From Pseudaminobacter sp040049255 (GTDB taxonomy: Bacteria; Pseudomonadota; Alphaproteobacteria; Rhizobiales; Rhizobiaceae): DNA of 64,000 nucleotides. The stretch's first letter is position 1; each line of letters opens with the position of its first letter. Position numbers and translations under genes: made by a program. The notes beneath the pieces were generated by a model. The model was not told the DNA's origin, made no database searches, and saw nothing but the letters and a program-made list of their open reading frames with translations. This document shows positions 7,777-18,400 of the stretch, piece after piece. The DNA is taken from contig NZ_JBDZDR010000004.1 in NCBI RefSeq assembly GCF_040049255.1, positions 375,777-439,776 of the forward strand, written 5' to 3'.

Positions 7777-8643
7777 TCACGTCTCCTTGTCACTGTCCGG
7801 CGGATCGGCCCGATACCACCCGGTGACGACCGACCGCAGCTCGTTTATCGGCCCAGCGGCAACGATCATCACCATGTGGACGATGAAGAAGGCGACCAGC
7901 AGCAGCATCACCGTGAAATGGATGGTGCGCGCGGTCTGGCGCCCGCCCAGAATGTCGGTCAGGAATGGGATCACCGTGTCCATGCTCGGCGACATCGCAA
8001 GCCCGGTCAGGATCATCAGCGGCAACAGGATCAACAGCACCGTTGCGTAGGACAGCTTCTGCAACGTGTTGTAGCGCCGCCCGTGATGGAAGCGCAGCCG
8101 GGCATGGTCGGCTATGTCGCCGGGCAGGTTTTTCAGGTCCTCCACGCGCGGCGCCAAGTCCCGGCGCAGATGGCCGTTGACGATGCTGGCGACGAGCCAG
8201 ACAAGCAGCGTGCCGGAAAGCACCCAGGCGAAGAAGAAATGGATCACGCGGCCGGTGGCGAGATCCTGATAGGAGGGGATGGTCGCCCAGGCGGGGAAGG
8301 CGCGGGACTGCGGGTTATCCTTCGGACCAGAGAGCGCCAGCACGCCAGTGGTGTCGAAGCGATGGCCGAAGACCTCGGTGTAACCCTTTGGGCCATCGGC
8401 GGTATTTTCGGCCTTGAACCTCAGCACCGCATTGTCGAAGCCGAAGCCGGACTGCTTTCCGATGTAGAGCGCGGGATGGGCGTTGAAGATTTGCAGGCCG
8501 CTGAGCAGCAGGAAGAACAGTGCAATTGCCCAGACCCAGTGGGTCAGGCGGGTCCAGGCAGACATGCGGTATATCAGGTTCCCGGCACTGGCCCGTGCCG
8601 GTCCCGCTTTATCTGGCGCTCCCTTGAATGCCGCTCTCTCCAT
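7777..8643 (-). CDS. Cytochrome b561/b6-type membrane subunit
   Basis: A roughly 288-residue integral membrane protein of the b-type cytochrome family (Ni-hydrogenase/formate dehydrogenase cytochrome b-like). The first membrane helix carries THWVWAIALFFLLLSG. A hydrophilic insertion of about 75 residues follows, then three further helices (RVIHFFFAWVLSGTLLVWL; LSYATVLLILLPLMILTG; RTIHFTVMLLLVAFFIVHMV). Histidines in helices are candidate haem ligands. The ATG ending at 8643 has GGAGGT upstream and is preferred over a TTG 48 bases earlier. It presumably passes electrons between quinone and the adjacent molybdoenzyme. It does not look like MsrQ. Confidence 0.88.
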   Translation of the reverse strand: MERAAFKGAPDKAGPARASAGNLIYRMSAWTRLTHWVWAIALFFLLLSGLQIFNAHPALYIGKQSGFGFDNAVLRFKAENTADGPKGYTEVFGHRFDTTGVLALSGPKDNPQSRAFPAWATIPSYQDLATGRVIHFFFAWVLSGTLLVWLVASIVNGHLRRDLAPRVEDLKNLPGDIADHARLRFHHGRRYNTLQKLSYATVLLILLPLMILTGLAMSPSMDTVIPFLTDILGGRQTARTIHFTVMLLLVAFFIVHMVMIVAAGPINELRSVVTGWYRADPPDSDKET

Positions 8644-8765
8644 CCGCCTGGACCTCCGGACGCTCGGGATATCCCGACGCGCCTTGGTCAACGCATATTA
8701 CCGCCAGGCGGTGGAGATGACAGCGCTGGTTTGGTCGCGGCAATGACAATGTCGCGACGGCAGCG

Positions 8766-9602
8766 TTACCTGGCCAGCCGCTCGGCATGCCAGCGGAGGT
8801 GGTCGTCCATGAAGGTCGAGATAAAGAAATACGAATGGTCATAGCCTTCGCGCATGTTCAGCGTCAGCGGAATGCCGGCTGCCTTGCACGCCTCGTCCAG
8901 CAACCACGGCCGCAGCCCGTCTTCCAGGAAGCCGTCCGCCGAGCCCTGGTCGACCAGGAATTCGGGGAAGCGCTTGCCGTCCTCGATCAGGGCCACTGCA
9001 TCATAGGCCCGCCATGACGCTTCATCCGCGCCGAGATATTTTTCGAACGCCGGCTTTGACCAGCCGGCCACCATCGGACGCGTGATCGGCGCGAAAGCCG
9101 AGCAGCTCTTGAAGCGCTCCGGTTGCTTCAGCGCGATGGTCAGGGCTCCGTGGCCGCCCATGGAGTGGCCGAAGATCGCCTGGCGCGACATGTCGGCGGG
9201 AAATTCCTTCGCGATGAGGGCCGGAAGCTCCTCGGTGATGTAGGAATACATGCGGTAGTTCGTTGAGAACGGCGCCTGCGTGGCGTCGAGATAGAAGCCT
9301 GCGCCGCAGCCGAACTGCCAGTTGTCCTTCTCGTCCGGAATGTTTTCCCCTCGCGGGCTGGTGTCGGGGCACACCACGATCAGTCCGAGCTCTGCGGCCA
9401 GCCGGCGGTATTCGCCCTTGTCCATGACGTTCTGGTGGGTGCAGGTCAGGCCCGACAGATACCAGACGGCCGGGCAGGGGCCGTCCTTGGCCTGCGGCGG
9501 CACGAAGACAGCGAAGGTCATGTCGCAGGCGCACGCCTCGGACGCATGGGAGTAGACGCCCTGGACGCCGCCATGGGATTTTGCGGTGGAAATGGTTTTC
9601 AT
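8766..9602 (-). CDS. fghA: S-formylglutathione hydrolase
   Basis: A 278-residue esterase D-type alpha/beta hydrolase that splits S-formylglutathione to formate and glutathione, the second step of glutathione-dependent formaldehyde removal. Features are the start KSHGGVQGVYSHASEA, the nucleophile elbow GHSMGGHGAL, and the C-terminal GYDHSYFFISTFMDDHLRWH with the catalytic histidine. Its ATG overlaps the TGA of the upstream PIN-toxin gene (ATGA at 9599-9602) and no good ribosome site precedes it, so its translation may be coupled to the toxin gene. Its pathway partner adhC is 1.9 kb upstream on the same strand. Confidence 0.96.
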   Translation of the reverse strand: MKTISTAKSHGGVQGVYSHASEACACDMTFAVFVPPQAKDGPCPAVWYLSGLTCTHQNVMDKGEYRRLAAELGLIVVCPDTSPRGENIPDEKDNWQFGCGAGFYLDATQAPFSTNYRMYSYITEELPALIAKEFPADMSRQAIFGHSMGGHGALTIALKQPERFKSCSAFAPITRPMVAGWSKPAFEKYLGADEASWRAYDAVALIEDGKRFPEFLVDQGSADGFLEDGLRPWLLDEACKAAGIPLTLNMREGYDHSYFFISTFMDDHLRWHAERLAR

Positions 9603-10003
9603 GAAATCGGCTCGATCAGTTCGGTTGGGATGTTGAGAGTGCCGGCAAGTGCCGCAAGGCGCCTGTCGGCGGTGATGAGGGGCTCTCGCCGTTCCAGCGC
9701 GAGGGCGAGATAGAGGCAGTCGTAGACCGGGTGGTGCAATCTCAGCGCCAAAGCCAAGGCTTGCGGCAGCACCTCGGCATCGGAGACCAGTTCGGTCATG
9801 GAAAGCTGAAGGATTTCAATACACTCGACGCACCTTTCAGGGGGCAGTTCACCGCCGCGAGCGCGCTTGCAGAGAACATTGGCGGTTTCCACCAGCAGGA
9901 ACGTCGGGGCTATGAGCCCCGGCAGAGCCCGAAACGGATCCGCCGCCGTGCTGAACTCTGTATCCACGAACCAGTGACTAGCCACGCTGGCATCAATGAT
10001 CAT
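9599..10003 (-). CDS. PIN-domain toxin (VapC/FitB-like)
   Basis: A roughly 134-residue PIN-domain ribonuclease. The four expected acidic residues are visible: D in MIIDASVASHWF, E in LLVETANVLCK, D in HHPVYDCLYLALAL, and D in PLITADRRLA. I place the start at the ATG ending at 10003, inside the end of the antitoxin gene, which gives the canonical MIIDASV beginning; earlier in-frame codons only extend into the antitoxin gene. It forms a module with the ribbon-helix-helix gene upstream and overlaps fghA by four bases downstream. RNA target unknown. Confidence 0.88.
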   Translation of the reverse strand: MIIDASVASHWFVDTEFSTAADPFRALPGLIAPTFLLVETANVLCKRARGGELPPERCVECIEILQLSMTELVSDAEVLPQALALALRLHHPVYDCLYLALALERREPLITADRRLAALAGTLNIPTELIEPIS

Positions 10004-10262
10004 CGTCCAGCCCGGACAGATCTTTACCAAGATTGCTTTCGCGATCCGAGCGGATCTCATCGATGATCTGCTGGCCGGAGGCGCGCCTTGAACTTGCGCG
10101 AATTACTTCCATCCGGCGGACGATTTCTTCCCGGCTGGGCTTGGCCTTCTCGGCCAACGCTTCCCGGGCGAGCTGCTCGGTCGACTTGCCGGCGACCCTC
10201 GCCCGCTCCTTCAGCCGCAAAAGCACTTCGTCGGGAATGTTCCTGATGATCATGCTGCCCAT
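9993..10262 (-). CDS. Ribbon-helix-helix antitoxin (FitA/VapB-like)
   Basis: An 89-residue protein whose N terminus (MIIRNIPDEVLLRLKERARVAGKSTEQLAREALAE, read in pieces) matches the FitA-like ribbon-helix-helix DNA-binding domain. The C-terminal half (SREEIVRRMEVIRASSRRASGQQIIDEIRSDRES) should wrap the toxin. GGAG lies eight bases before the ATG at 10262. The gene overlaps the PIN-toxin gene by 11 bases. Two near-identical palindromes lie 14-34 bases upstream and are the likely autoregulatory operator. Confidence 0.88.
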   Translation of the reverse strand: MGSMIIRNIPDEVLLRLKERARVAGKSTEQLAREALAEKAKPSREEIVRRMEVIRASSRRASGQQIIDEIRSDRESNLGKDLSGLDDDH

Positions 10263-10275
10263 GGAGTTTCTCCGA

Positions 10276-10296
10276 GTGATATCACAATGATATCAC
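10276..10296 (-). promoter_or_regulatory. Tandem palindromic operator of the FitAB-like module
   Basis: GTGATATCAC (10276-10285) is a perfect palindrome. It is followed after one base by ATGATATCAC (10287-10296), the same site with one mismatch. The two centres are 11 bp apart, one helical turn, as expected for cooperative binding by ribbon-helix-helix dimers. Confidence 0.7.
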
Positions 10297-10322
10297 CGTC
10301 GGCCGGGCATGCAAGCAAGGCG

Positions 10323-10979
10323 TCAGCTCGCCAGCGAAACCACCAGGTTCACCGCGGCGGCGACGATCACCGTGTTGTAGAAGAACGAGATGATCGAATG
10401 AACCATCGCGGTGGCGCGCATGGTCGTTCTGGTGATACCGGTGTCGGCGGTCTGCGCGGTCATGCCGATCACGACCGAGAAGTACAGAAAGTCCCAGCCG
10501 CAAGGGCGCTCGGTGCCGGGGAACTCAAGGCCGCCGACCGGTCTCCTGCTGCGCCTGTCGCTCGCGTCCGTGTCCTTGTCACCCTTCCAGTAAAGATTGG
10601 CGTAGTGCAGGCTGGCCATCGTGTGGATCGTGAACCAGCCGAGCGGCAGCGAAAGCATGGAAAATGCGAGCCAAAATGGGTGCGGAATCTGCTTCGCGTT
10701 CATCAGCACGAAGAGCGAGCCGACCGCCACGCACACCACTGCAAAGGTCACCAGGAAGATGATCCAGACCGGTTCGTCTGCTTCCTGCGCGCGGCGACTC
10801 AGGAAGTCAGGCGTCAGGCGCGGCATCTGCCGCAACACCAAGGCGATGTAGGCGATGAAATAGACATTCGCGCCGATCGAATAGGACAGCGGGTGCTGCA
10901 GCAGCATGGCGACGACCAAGGCTACCACACCGGCCGCGGCGCTCATCAGGAAAATGACATGCCGGCCGAAAGGCTTCAT
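10323..10979 (-). CDS. DUF1345 family membrane protein
   Basis: A 218-residue protein of the DUF1345 family, function unknown. It has about five to six hydrophobic segments (HVIFLMSAAAGVVALVVAML; IGANVYFIAYIALVL; VWIIFLVTFAVVCVAVGSLFVLM; FWLAFSMLSLPLGWFTIH; the C-terminal IISFFYNTVIVAAAVNLVV). The motif GWDFLYFSVVIGMTAQTADT near the C terminus is typical of the family. It starts one base after the YaiI gene stop and is probably the last gene of an adhC-yaiI-DUF1345 transcript. No function is assigned. Confidence 0.85.
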   Translation of the reverse strand: MKPFGRHVIFLMSAAAGVVALVVAMLLQHPLSYSIGANVYFIAYIALVLRQMPRLTPDFLSRRAQEADEPVWIIFLVTFAVVCVAVGSLFVLMNAKQIPHPFWLAFSMLSLPLGWFTIHTMASLHYANLYWKGDKDTDASDRRSRRPVGGLEFPGTERPCGWDFLYFSVVIGMTAQTADTGITRTTMRATAMVHSIISFFYNTVIVAAAVNLVVSLAS

Positions 10980-10980
10980 T

Positions 10981-11454
10981 TCATCCCTCCGCGGTGCGGG
11001 CAGTCTGAAGCGCGCGCCGAGCCGTCTGGTCGAGCGCCCCCAGGAAGCGGGAGCGATCCTGTGGCGTGAAGGATGCGTTATAGCCCTTGCTCTCGCCGGT
11101 TTCGCGCAGATGTTGCTTCAGGTCGCGCATGGCCACCGCCATGCCGATCGTTTCGGGCGTGAAGGGCTTTCCGGTCACCCCCAGCACATGCGCGCCCAGC
11201 GCCACGGTGCGTGCGGCCAGCGGAATGTCGGCCGTCACGACGATGTCGTTCGGGCGCGCATGCTCGACGATCCAGTCATCGGCCGCATCCGCGCTCTTGG
11301 AAACCACGACGTGGCGCACCATCGGGTCGCGGGAAGGGCGCAGGCCCCCGTTGGACACGAAGGTGACCACAAGCCCCAGCCGGTCCGCGACCTTCTCTGC
11401 CTCGGCCTTCACCGGGCAGGCGTCAGCATCGACATAGATGATCGGGTCCGGCAT
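10981..11454 (-). CDS. YaiI/YqxD family protein (DUF188)
   Basis: A 157-residue protein of the widespread UPF0178/DUF188 family. The hallmark IYVDADACPVKAEAEKVADRL is at the N terminus and DDWIVEHARPNDIVVTADIPLA follows; these resemble the acidic clusters of PIN-like nuclease folds. The biochemical role is not established. It lies 13 bases after adhC and one base before the DUF1345 gene, all on the minus strand, which suggests co-transcription. Length and motifs are normal. Confidence 0.92.
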   Translation of the reverse strand: MPDPIIYVDADACPVKAEAEKVADRLGLVVTFVSNGGLRPSRDPMVRHVVVSKSADAADDWIVEHARPNDIVVTADIPLAARTVALGAHVLGVTGKPFTPETIGMAVAMRDLKQHLRETGESKGYNASFTPQDRSRFLGALDQTARRALQTARTAEG

Positions 11455-11467
11455 GGGTTTTCTCGGC

Positions 11468-12595
<1,128 letters not shown>

Positions 12596-12725
12596 CAGGC
12601 AAGTCCTCCAGGGTATGGAATGGTGTCAGAATCTCTTCGGCGGGTCTTTCGGCCCCCGGCAATGGCTAAGCGAAATACCCGCTTTTTGCCATAGCAGAGC
12701 CACCATCTACATTATAAGCTCCAGA

Positions 12726-13160
12726 ATGGTAGCCAATCTGCTCCTCGCTACGATTTTCGAGGTTCTGACCTTCCTTGTCCATGCTGCCGGCTTGATCGGC
12801 CTTACCCATGTGATCGCCTATCTCCTCGCCCACCCGCTCATCGACGGCAAACAGGGCGAAAAAGTCTTCGCCATGGCGGTGCTGGCGCTCGGCCTCTTTC
12901 TGCTCGTCAGCGTCGAAATCGCGCTTTGGGCTGGCGGCTTGCTGGCCCTGGGCGCGTTCAAGCACTTCGAAGAAGCGTTCTATTTCTCCACCTCGGCCTT
13001 CGCGACCATCGGATTCAACGACGTCGCACCGGCCAGGGAATGGCGGCTGCTCACCTCGATGGAAGGTGTCACGGGCTTCCTTATCATGGGCTGGACGGCG
13101 GCCTATCTTGTCACCTCCGGCATCCGTTTCGGCCCCTTCGAGCGCGACAAGCATTTTTGA
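12726..13160 (+). CDS. Two-helix ion-channel-like membrane protein
   Basis: A roughly 144-residue protein of the ion-channel (two-transmembrane, PF07885-like) type. Hydrophobic helices near the N terminus (LLLATIFEVLTFLVHAAGLIGL; AMAVLALGLFLLVSVEIALWAG) are followed by a pore-helix region FEEAFYFSTSAFATIGFND and a final helix GVTGFLIMGWTAAYLVT. The filter reads TIGFND where potassium channels usually have T-(V/I)-G-(Y/F)-G-D. I start at the ATG at 12726; the frame is open further upstream but that is antisense to adhC. It stands alone between adhC (divergent) and pccA. Ion specificity is uncertain. Confidence 0.75.
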   Translation: MVANLLLATIFEVLTFLVHAAGLIGLTHVIAYLLAHPLIDGKQGEKVFAMAVLALGLFLLVSVEIALWAGGLLALGAFKHFEEAFYFSTSAFATIGFNDVAPAREWRLLTSMEGVTGFLIMGWTAAYLVTSGIRFGPFERDKHF

Positions 13161-13256
13161 GGGCAACGTCCGCGCGGCTGCGCTCGTCATTCCGGCACTT
13201 GAGGCGTGGCGGGATAGCCCATAGAACTGGAGGCTCGTCAGGGGAAAGACGTCTGC

Positions 13257-15269
13257 ATGTTCAAGAAGATATTGATCGCCAATCGAGGCGAGATCGCCTG
13301 CCGCATCATCAAGACCGCTCGCCGCATGGGCATTGCCACGGTCGCCGTCTATTCCGATGCCGACCGCGACGCGGTGCATGTCGAGATGGCCGACGAGGCG
13401 GTGCATATCGGCCCTGCCGCAGCGGCGCAAAGCTATCTGCTGCCAGAAAAGATCATCGAGGCGTGCAAGGCGACGGGGGCCGAAGCCGTGCATCCCGGCT
13501 ACGGCTTCCTTTCAGAGCGGGCGTCGTTCTGCGAAACCTTGGAAAGCGAAGGGATCATCTTCATCGGCCCGAAGTCCAAGGCCATCCGCGCCATGGGCGA
13601 CAAGATCGAGTCGAAAAAATTCGCCAACCATGCCCGGGTCAGCACCGTGCCGGGCTATCTGGGCGTGATCGAGGATGCCGACCATGCAGAGCGGATCGCC
13701 GGTGAGATCGGCTATCCGGTGATGATCAAGGCGTCCGCCGGCGGCGGCGGCAAGGGCATGCGCGTCGCCTGGGACAGGGCCGAAGTGCGCGACGGTTTTG
13801 AGCGCGCCCGCTCCGAAGCAAAAAGCTCCTTCGGCGACGACCGCGTCTTCATCGAGAAATTCATCGTCGAACCGCGTCACATCGAGATTCAGGTGCTGGC
13901 CGACGCATATGGCAACGCCATCTATCTCGGCGAGCGCGAATGCTCGATCCAGCGCCGCAACCAGAAGGTTGTCGAGGAGGCGCCGTCGCCTTTCCTTGAT
14001 GAAAAGACGCGGCATGCCATGGGCGAACAGGCGGTCGCGCTGTCGAAGGCGGTGGACTACCAGAGCGCCGGCACGGTGGAATTCATCGTCGACCGCGATC
14101 GCAATTTCTACTTCCTAGAAATGAACACCCGCCTGCAGGTGGAGCATCCGGTGACCGAACTCGTCACTGGCGTCGACCTGGTCGAGCAGATGATCCGCAT
14201 CGCGGCCGGTGAGAAGCTGGCAATCCGCCAGGAAGTTGTGCGGCTGAACGGCTGGGCGGTGGAAAGCCGGCTCTACGCCGAAGATCCCTATCGCAACTTC
14301 CTGCCTTCCATCGGCCGGCTCACCCGTTACCGGCCTCCGGAGGAAGGAACATTCGGTGACATCGTCATCCGCAACGACACTGGGGTAACGGAAGGCTCCG
14401 AGATTTCGATGTTCTACGATCCGATGATCGCAAAACTCTGCACCTGGGCGCCGACCCGGCTGGAGGCGATCGACGCCATGTCGGAGGCGCTGGACGAGTT
14501 CGTGGTCGACGGCATCGAGCACAACATTCCGTTCCTCTCGGCGCTGATGCAGCATCCACGCTGGCGCGAGGGCCGTCTCTCCACCGGCTTCATTGCCGAG
14601 GAATATCCCGACGGCTTTGCGCCGATGAAGCCGGACGACAATGAAAAGGCGGTGCTGGCTGCCGTCGCAACGGCGGTCGAACTGTTGCGCCGCGACCGTC
14701 TCGACCGGCTGACCGGGCGGCTGGCGCCGCATTCGGGCGTGCTGAAGCCGGACTGGGTGGTGCGCCTGGATGACGAATACATCCCCGTATCGATCGGCGA
14801 GGGCATGGTATCGATCCCCATGGAAATCGACCTCTCCGTCGCCGGAGGCAAGCTGCTGACGGTCATTTCCGACTGGCGCCCAGGCGAGCCGGTGTGGCGC
14901 GGAACGGTTGGCGGCCATACGGTGGCAGCTCAGATCCGGCCGATCAACAACGGCGTCCGCATTGCCTGGCGCGGGCTTTCGGCGTCCGCGCGCACCATGC
15001 TGCCGCGCACGGCCGCGCTCGACAAGCTGATGCCGGCCAAGGTTGCGCCCGACACGTCGAAGCTGCTGCTGTGTCCGATGCCGGGCCTCGTCGTGTCGAT
15101 CGCGGTTGCCGAAGGGCAGGAGGTCAAGGCCGGCGAGACGCTGGCCGTGGTCGAGGCGATGAAGATGGAAAACGTGCTCCGCGCCGAGCGCGACCTTACT
15201 GTTGAGAAAATCATCGCCCAGCCGGGCGACAGCCTGGCCGTGGACGCGGTGATCATGGAGTTCGCATGA
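13257..15269 (+). CDS. pccA: Propionyl-CoA carboxylase alpha subunit (biotin carboxylase + biotin carrier)
   Basis: A 670-residue protein with an N-terminal biotin carboxylase domain (KILIANRGEIACRI; ATP-grasp loop SAGGGGKGMR; EMNTRLQVEHPVTE) and a C-terminal biotinyl domain with EAMKMEN, the biotinylated lysine near residue 636. The sequence AEDPYRNFLPSIGRLTRYRPP and the linker region fit PccA better than methylcrotonyl- or acetyl-CoA carboxylases. It carboxylates biotin for transfer to propionyl-CoA by PccB, feeding the methylmalonyl-CoA route. pccB is not in this window. The exact acyl-CoA is inferred from sequence resemblance. Confidence 0.9.
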   Translation: MFKKILIANRGEIACRIIKTARRMGIATVAVYSDADRDAVHVEMADEAVHIGPAAAAQSYLLPEKIIEACKATGAEAVHPGYGFLSERASFCETLESEGIIFIGPKSKAIRAMGDKIESKKFANHARVSTVPGYLGVIEDADHAERIAGEIGYPVMIKASAGGGGKGMRVAWDRAEVRDGFERARSEAKSSFGDDRVFIEKFIVEPRHIEIQVLADAYGNAIYLGERECSIQRRNQKVVEEAPSPFLDEKTRHAMGEQAVALSKAVDYQSAGTVEFIVDRDRNFYFLEMNTRLQVEHPVTELVTGVDLVEQMIRIAAGEKLAIRQEVVRLNGWAVESRLYAEDPYRNFLPSIGRLTRYRPPEEGTFGDIVIRNDTGVTEGSEISMFYDPMIAKLCTWAPTRLEAIDAMSEALDEFVVDGIEHNIPFLSALMQHPRWREGRLSTGFIAEEYPDGFAPMKPDDNEKAVLAAVATAVELLRRDRLDRLTGRLAPHSGVLKPDWVVRLDDEYIPVSIGEGMVSIPMEIDLSVAGGKLLTVISDWRPGEPVWRGTVGGHTVAAQIRPINNGVRIAWRGLSASARTMLPRTAALDKLMPAKVAPDTSKLLLCPMPGLVVSIAVAEGQEVKAGETLAVVEAMKMENVLRAERDLTVEKIIAQPGDSLAVDAVIMEFA

Positions 15270-15402
15270 AGCGCGCCGTCTGACGGGCCCGACCGGCGCG
15301 ACGAACGCCACGTTGCGCCGCCTTCCTGTGATGGTTACCTATTCGGACTGGACCCGGCCACTCTCATTCGAGACAATGGCCTGATCCGACTCTCGAAACG
15401 AA

Positions 15403-18400
15403 ATGCCGATGACCAGCGACCGACCGCCGCGCGACCCTATCCTGCGTAGTGCTCTTTCAGCGCGAGCCAATGCAGCGCCCAAGGCGCCCGAAACGCCGAC
15501 GCGCGCCTTCGTCCACCTGCGCGTCCACTCGGCCTATTCGCTGCTGGAAGGCGCGCTGCCGGTCGGCAAGATCGTCGGTCATGCGGTGAAGGACGAAGCG
15601 CCGGCCATCGCCGTCACCGACACCAACAATCTTTTCGGCGCCCTGGAGTTTGCCCAGAAGGCCACCAAGGACGGCGTGCAACCGCTGGTGGGCTGCCTGC
15701 TCTCCGTCGATTTCAGTGACGGCACCGATGCCAGCCCCGTCCGCAAGCAGGGCGTGGAACTCCATTCGGTGGTTCTGATCGCCGCGACCGAAGCCGGCTA
15801 TGCCAATCTGGTCCGCATCGTCAGCCGCGCCTATCTGGAAACGCCGTCGGGCGAGCCTGTGCACGCCAAGCTCGAATGGGTCGGCAATCTGTCCGAAGGC
15901 ATCATCTGCCTCTCCGGTGGGCCGCGCGGGCCGATTGGCACCGCCCTCAAGAGCGGGCACGCCGAACTCGCGGAAAGCCGGCTGCTGGCCTTGCACGCAA
16001 TGTTCGGTGACCGGCTCTATGTCGAGCTGGAGCGTCTTGGCGGCTACGACCGCGCGGTGGAAGCCGCGACCATCGATCTCGCCTACCGCCACCGGCTACC
16101 GCTTGTGGCCACCAACGAGGCCTTCTTCCCGGCGCGCGGCGACTATGAGGCGCATGACGCGCTGATCGCCATTGCCGAGGGCTCGGTTGTCGCCGAGGAC
16201 AACCGCCGGCGGCTGACGCCTGACAATTTCCTGAAATCCCAGAAGGAGATGTCGCAGCTCTTTGCCGATCTGCCCGAAGCGATCGACAACACGATCGAGA
16301 TCGCCCGGCGCTGCTCGTACTATACGCAGACACGGAAACCGATCCTGCCGCGCTTCGCCGGTGCCGATGTGGCTGATGCCGAAGCCGCCGAAAGGGCGGA
16401 GTCCGAGGAACTGGCGCGTCAGGCCCGCGAAGGCCTTGCCAACCGCATCGCCACGCGCGGCATCCACCCCGGCTTCACCGAGGAGCAGTATCGCGAACGC
16501 CTGGAGTTCGAGATCGGCATCATCCAGCGCATGAAGTTCCCGGGCTACTTTCTCATCGTCTCGGACTTCATCAAATGGGCCAAGGCGCAGGGCATTCCGG
16601 TGGGGCCGGGCCGCGGATCGGGCGCGGGCTCGCTGGTCGCCTATGCGCTCACCATCACCGACGTCGACCCGCTGCGTTTCTCGCTGCTGTTCGAGCGCTT
16701 CCTCAACCCCGACCGCGTCTCGATGCCCGACTTCGACATCGACTTCTGCCAGGACCGGCGCGAAGAGGTGATCCGCTACGTGCAGGCCAAATATGGCCGC
16801 GACCAGGTCGGCCAGATCATCACCTTCGGTACGCTGCAGGCGCGCGCGGTGCTGCGCGACGTAGGTCGCGTGCTACAAATGCCCTATGGCCAGGTCGACC
16901 GGCTGTGCAAGATGGTGCCGGCCAATCCCGCCAATCCAGTCACGCTTGCTCAGGCCATCGAGGGCGAGCCGCGCTTTGCGGAAGAGGCCGAGCGCGAGCC
17001 CATCGTTCAGACGCTGCTCGACATGGCGCAGAAGCTGGAGGGCCTCTACCGCCACGCCTCCACCCACGCCGCCGGCATCGTGATCGGCGACCGTCCGTTG
17101 TCGGAACTGGTGCCGATGTACCGCGATCCGCGCTCGGATATGCCGGTCACCCAGTTCAATATGAAATATGTCGAGCAGGCGGGGCTGGTAAAGTTCGACT
17201 TCCTCGGCCTGAAGACGCTTTCCGTGCTGCAGACGGCCGTCAAGCTCATCAGCCGGCGCGGCGTTGATATCGATCTTGCCCAGATCCCGCTCGACGATCC
17301 CAAGACCTATGCCATGCTGTCGCGCGGCGAAACAGTCGGCATCTTCCAGGTTGAAAGTGCCGGCATGCGCAAGGCGCTGATCGGCATGAAGCCCGACTGC
17401 ATCGAGGACATCATCGCGCTGGTGGCGCTCTACCGCCCGGGCCCGATGGAAAACATTCCCATCTACAACGCCCGCAAGCACGGCGAGGAGGAGATCGCCT
17501 CCATCCACCCCATGATCGACCATCTGGTGAAGGAGACGCAGGGCGTCATCGTCTACCAGGAGCAGGTCATGCAGATTGCACAGGAGCTGGCCGGCTACTC
17601 GCTCGGCGAAGCCGACCTTCTGCGCCGCGCCATGGGCAAGAAGATCCGCGCCGAGATGGACAAGCAGCGCGAGCGCTTTGTCTCGGGCGCGGTGGAAAAG
17701 GGCGTCAGCAAGCAGCAGTCCGATTTCATCTTCGACCTGCTGGCAAAGTTCGCAGACTACGGCTTCAACAAGTCGCACGCCGCCGCCTACGCCATCGTCT
17801 CCTACCAGACGGCCTATCTGAAGGCGCATTACCCGGTCGAGTTCCTCGCCGCGTCGATGACCTACGATATGTCCAACACCGACAAGCTGTCAGACTTCCG
17901 GCAGGATGCGTTGCGACTGGGCATCGACGTGGTGCCGCCTTCGGTCAGGACCTCATACAGGCCCTTCGAGGTCGGCGAGAACCGCATCTTTTATGCGCTC
18001 GCCGCCATCAAGGGCGTGGGCGAGGCGGCGGTCGATCACATCGTGGCCAAGCGCGCCGAAAAGCCCTTCGAGGATCTGGAGGATTTTTGCGAGCGCATCG
18101 ATCCCAAGATCGTCGGCAAACGCGTCTTCGAAAGCCTGATCAATGCCGGCGCGCTGGATTGCTTCGGCCACGACCGTGCTTCGCTGATGGCGGGGGTGGA
18201 GCGCATGATGGGCCTTGCCTCGCGCTCACAGGCCGATGCAGCCGCCGGCATAACCGACATGTTCGGCGCGGCTTCGCCCAGCCGCCAGAAACAGCTGCAT
18301 CTGCCCGCCGCCGAGCCGTGGCTGCCTGCAGACCGGCTGCACCGCGAGTTCCAGGTCGTGGGGTTCTATCTCTCCGCCCACCCGCTTGACGAATACAAGG

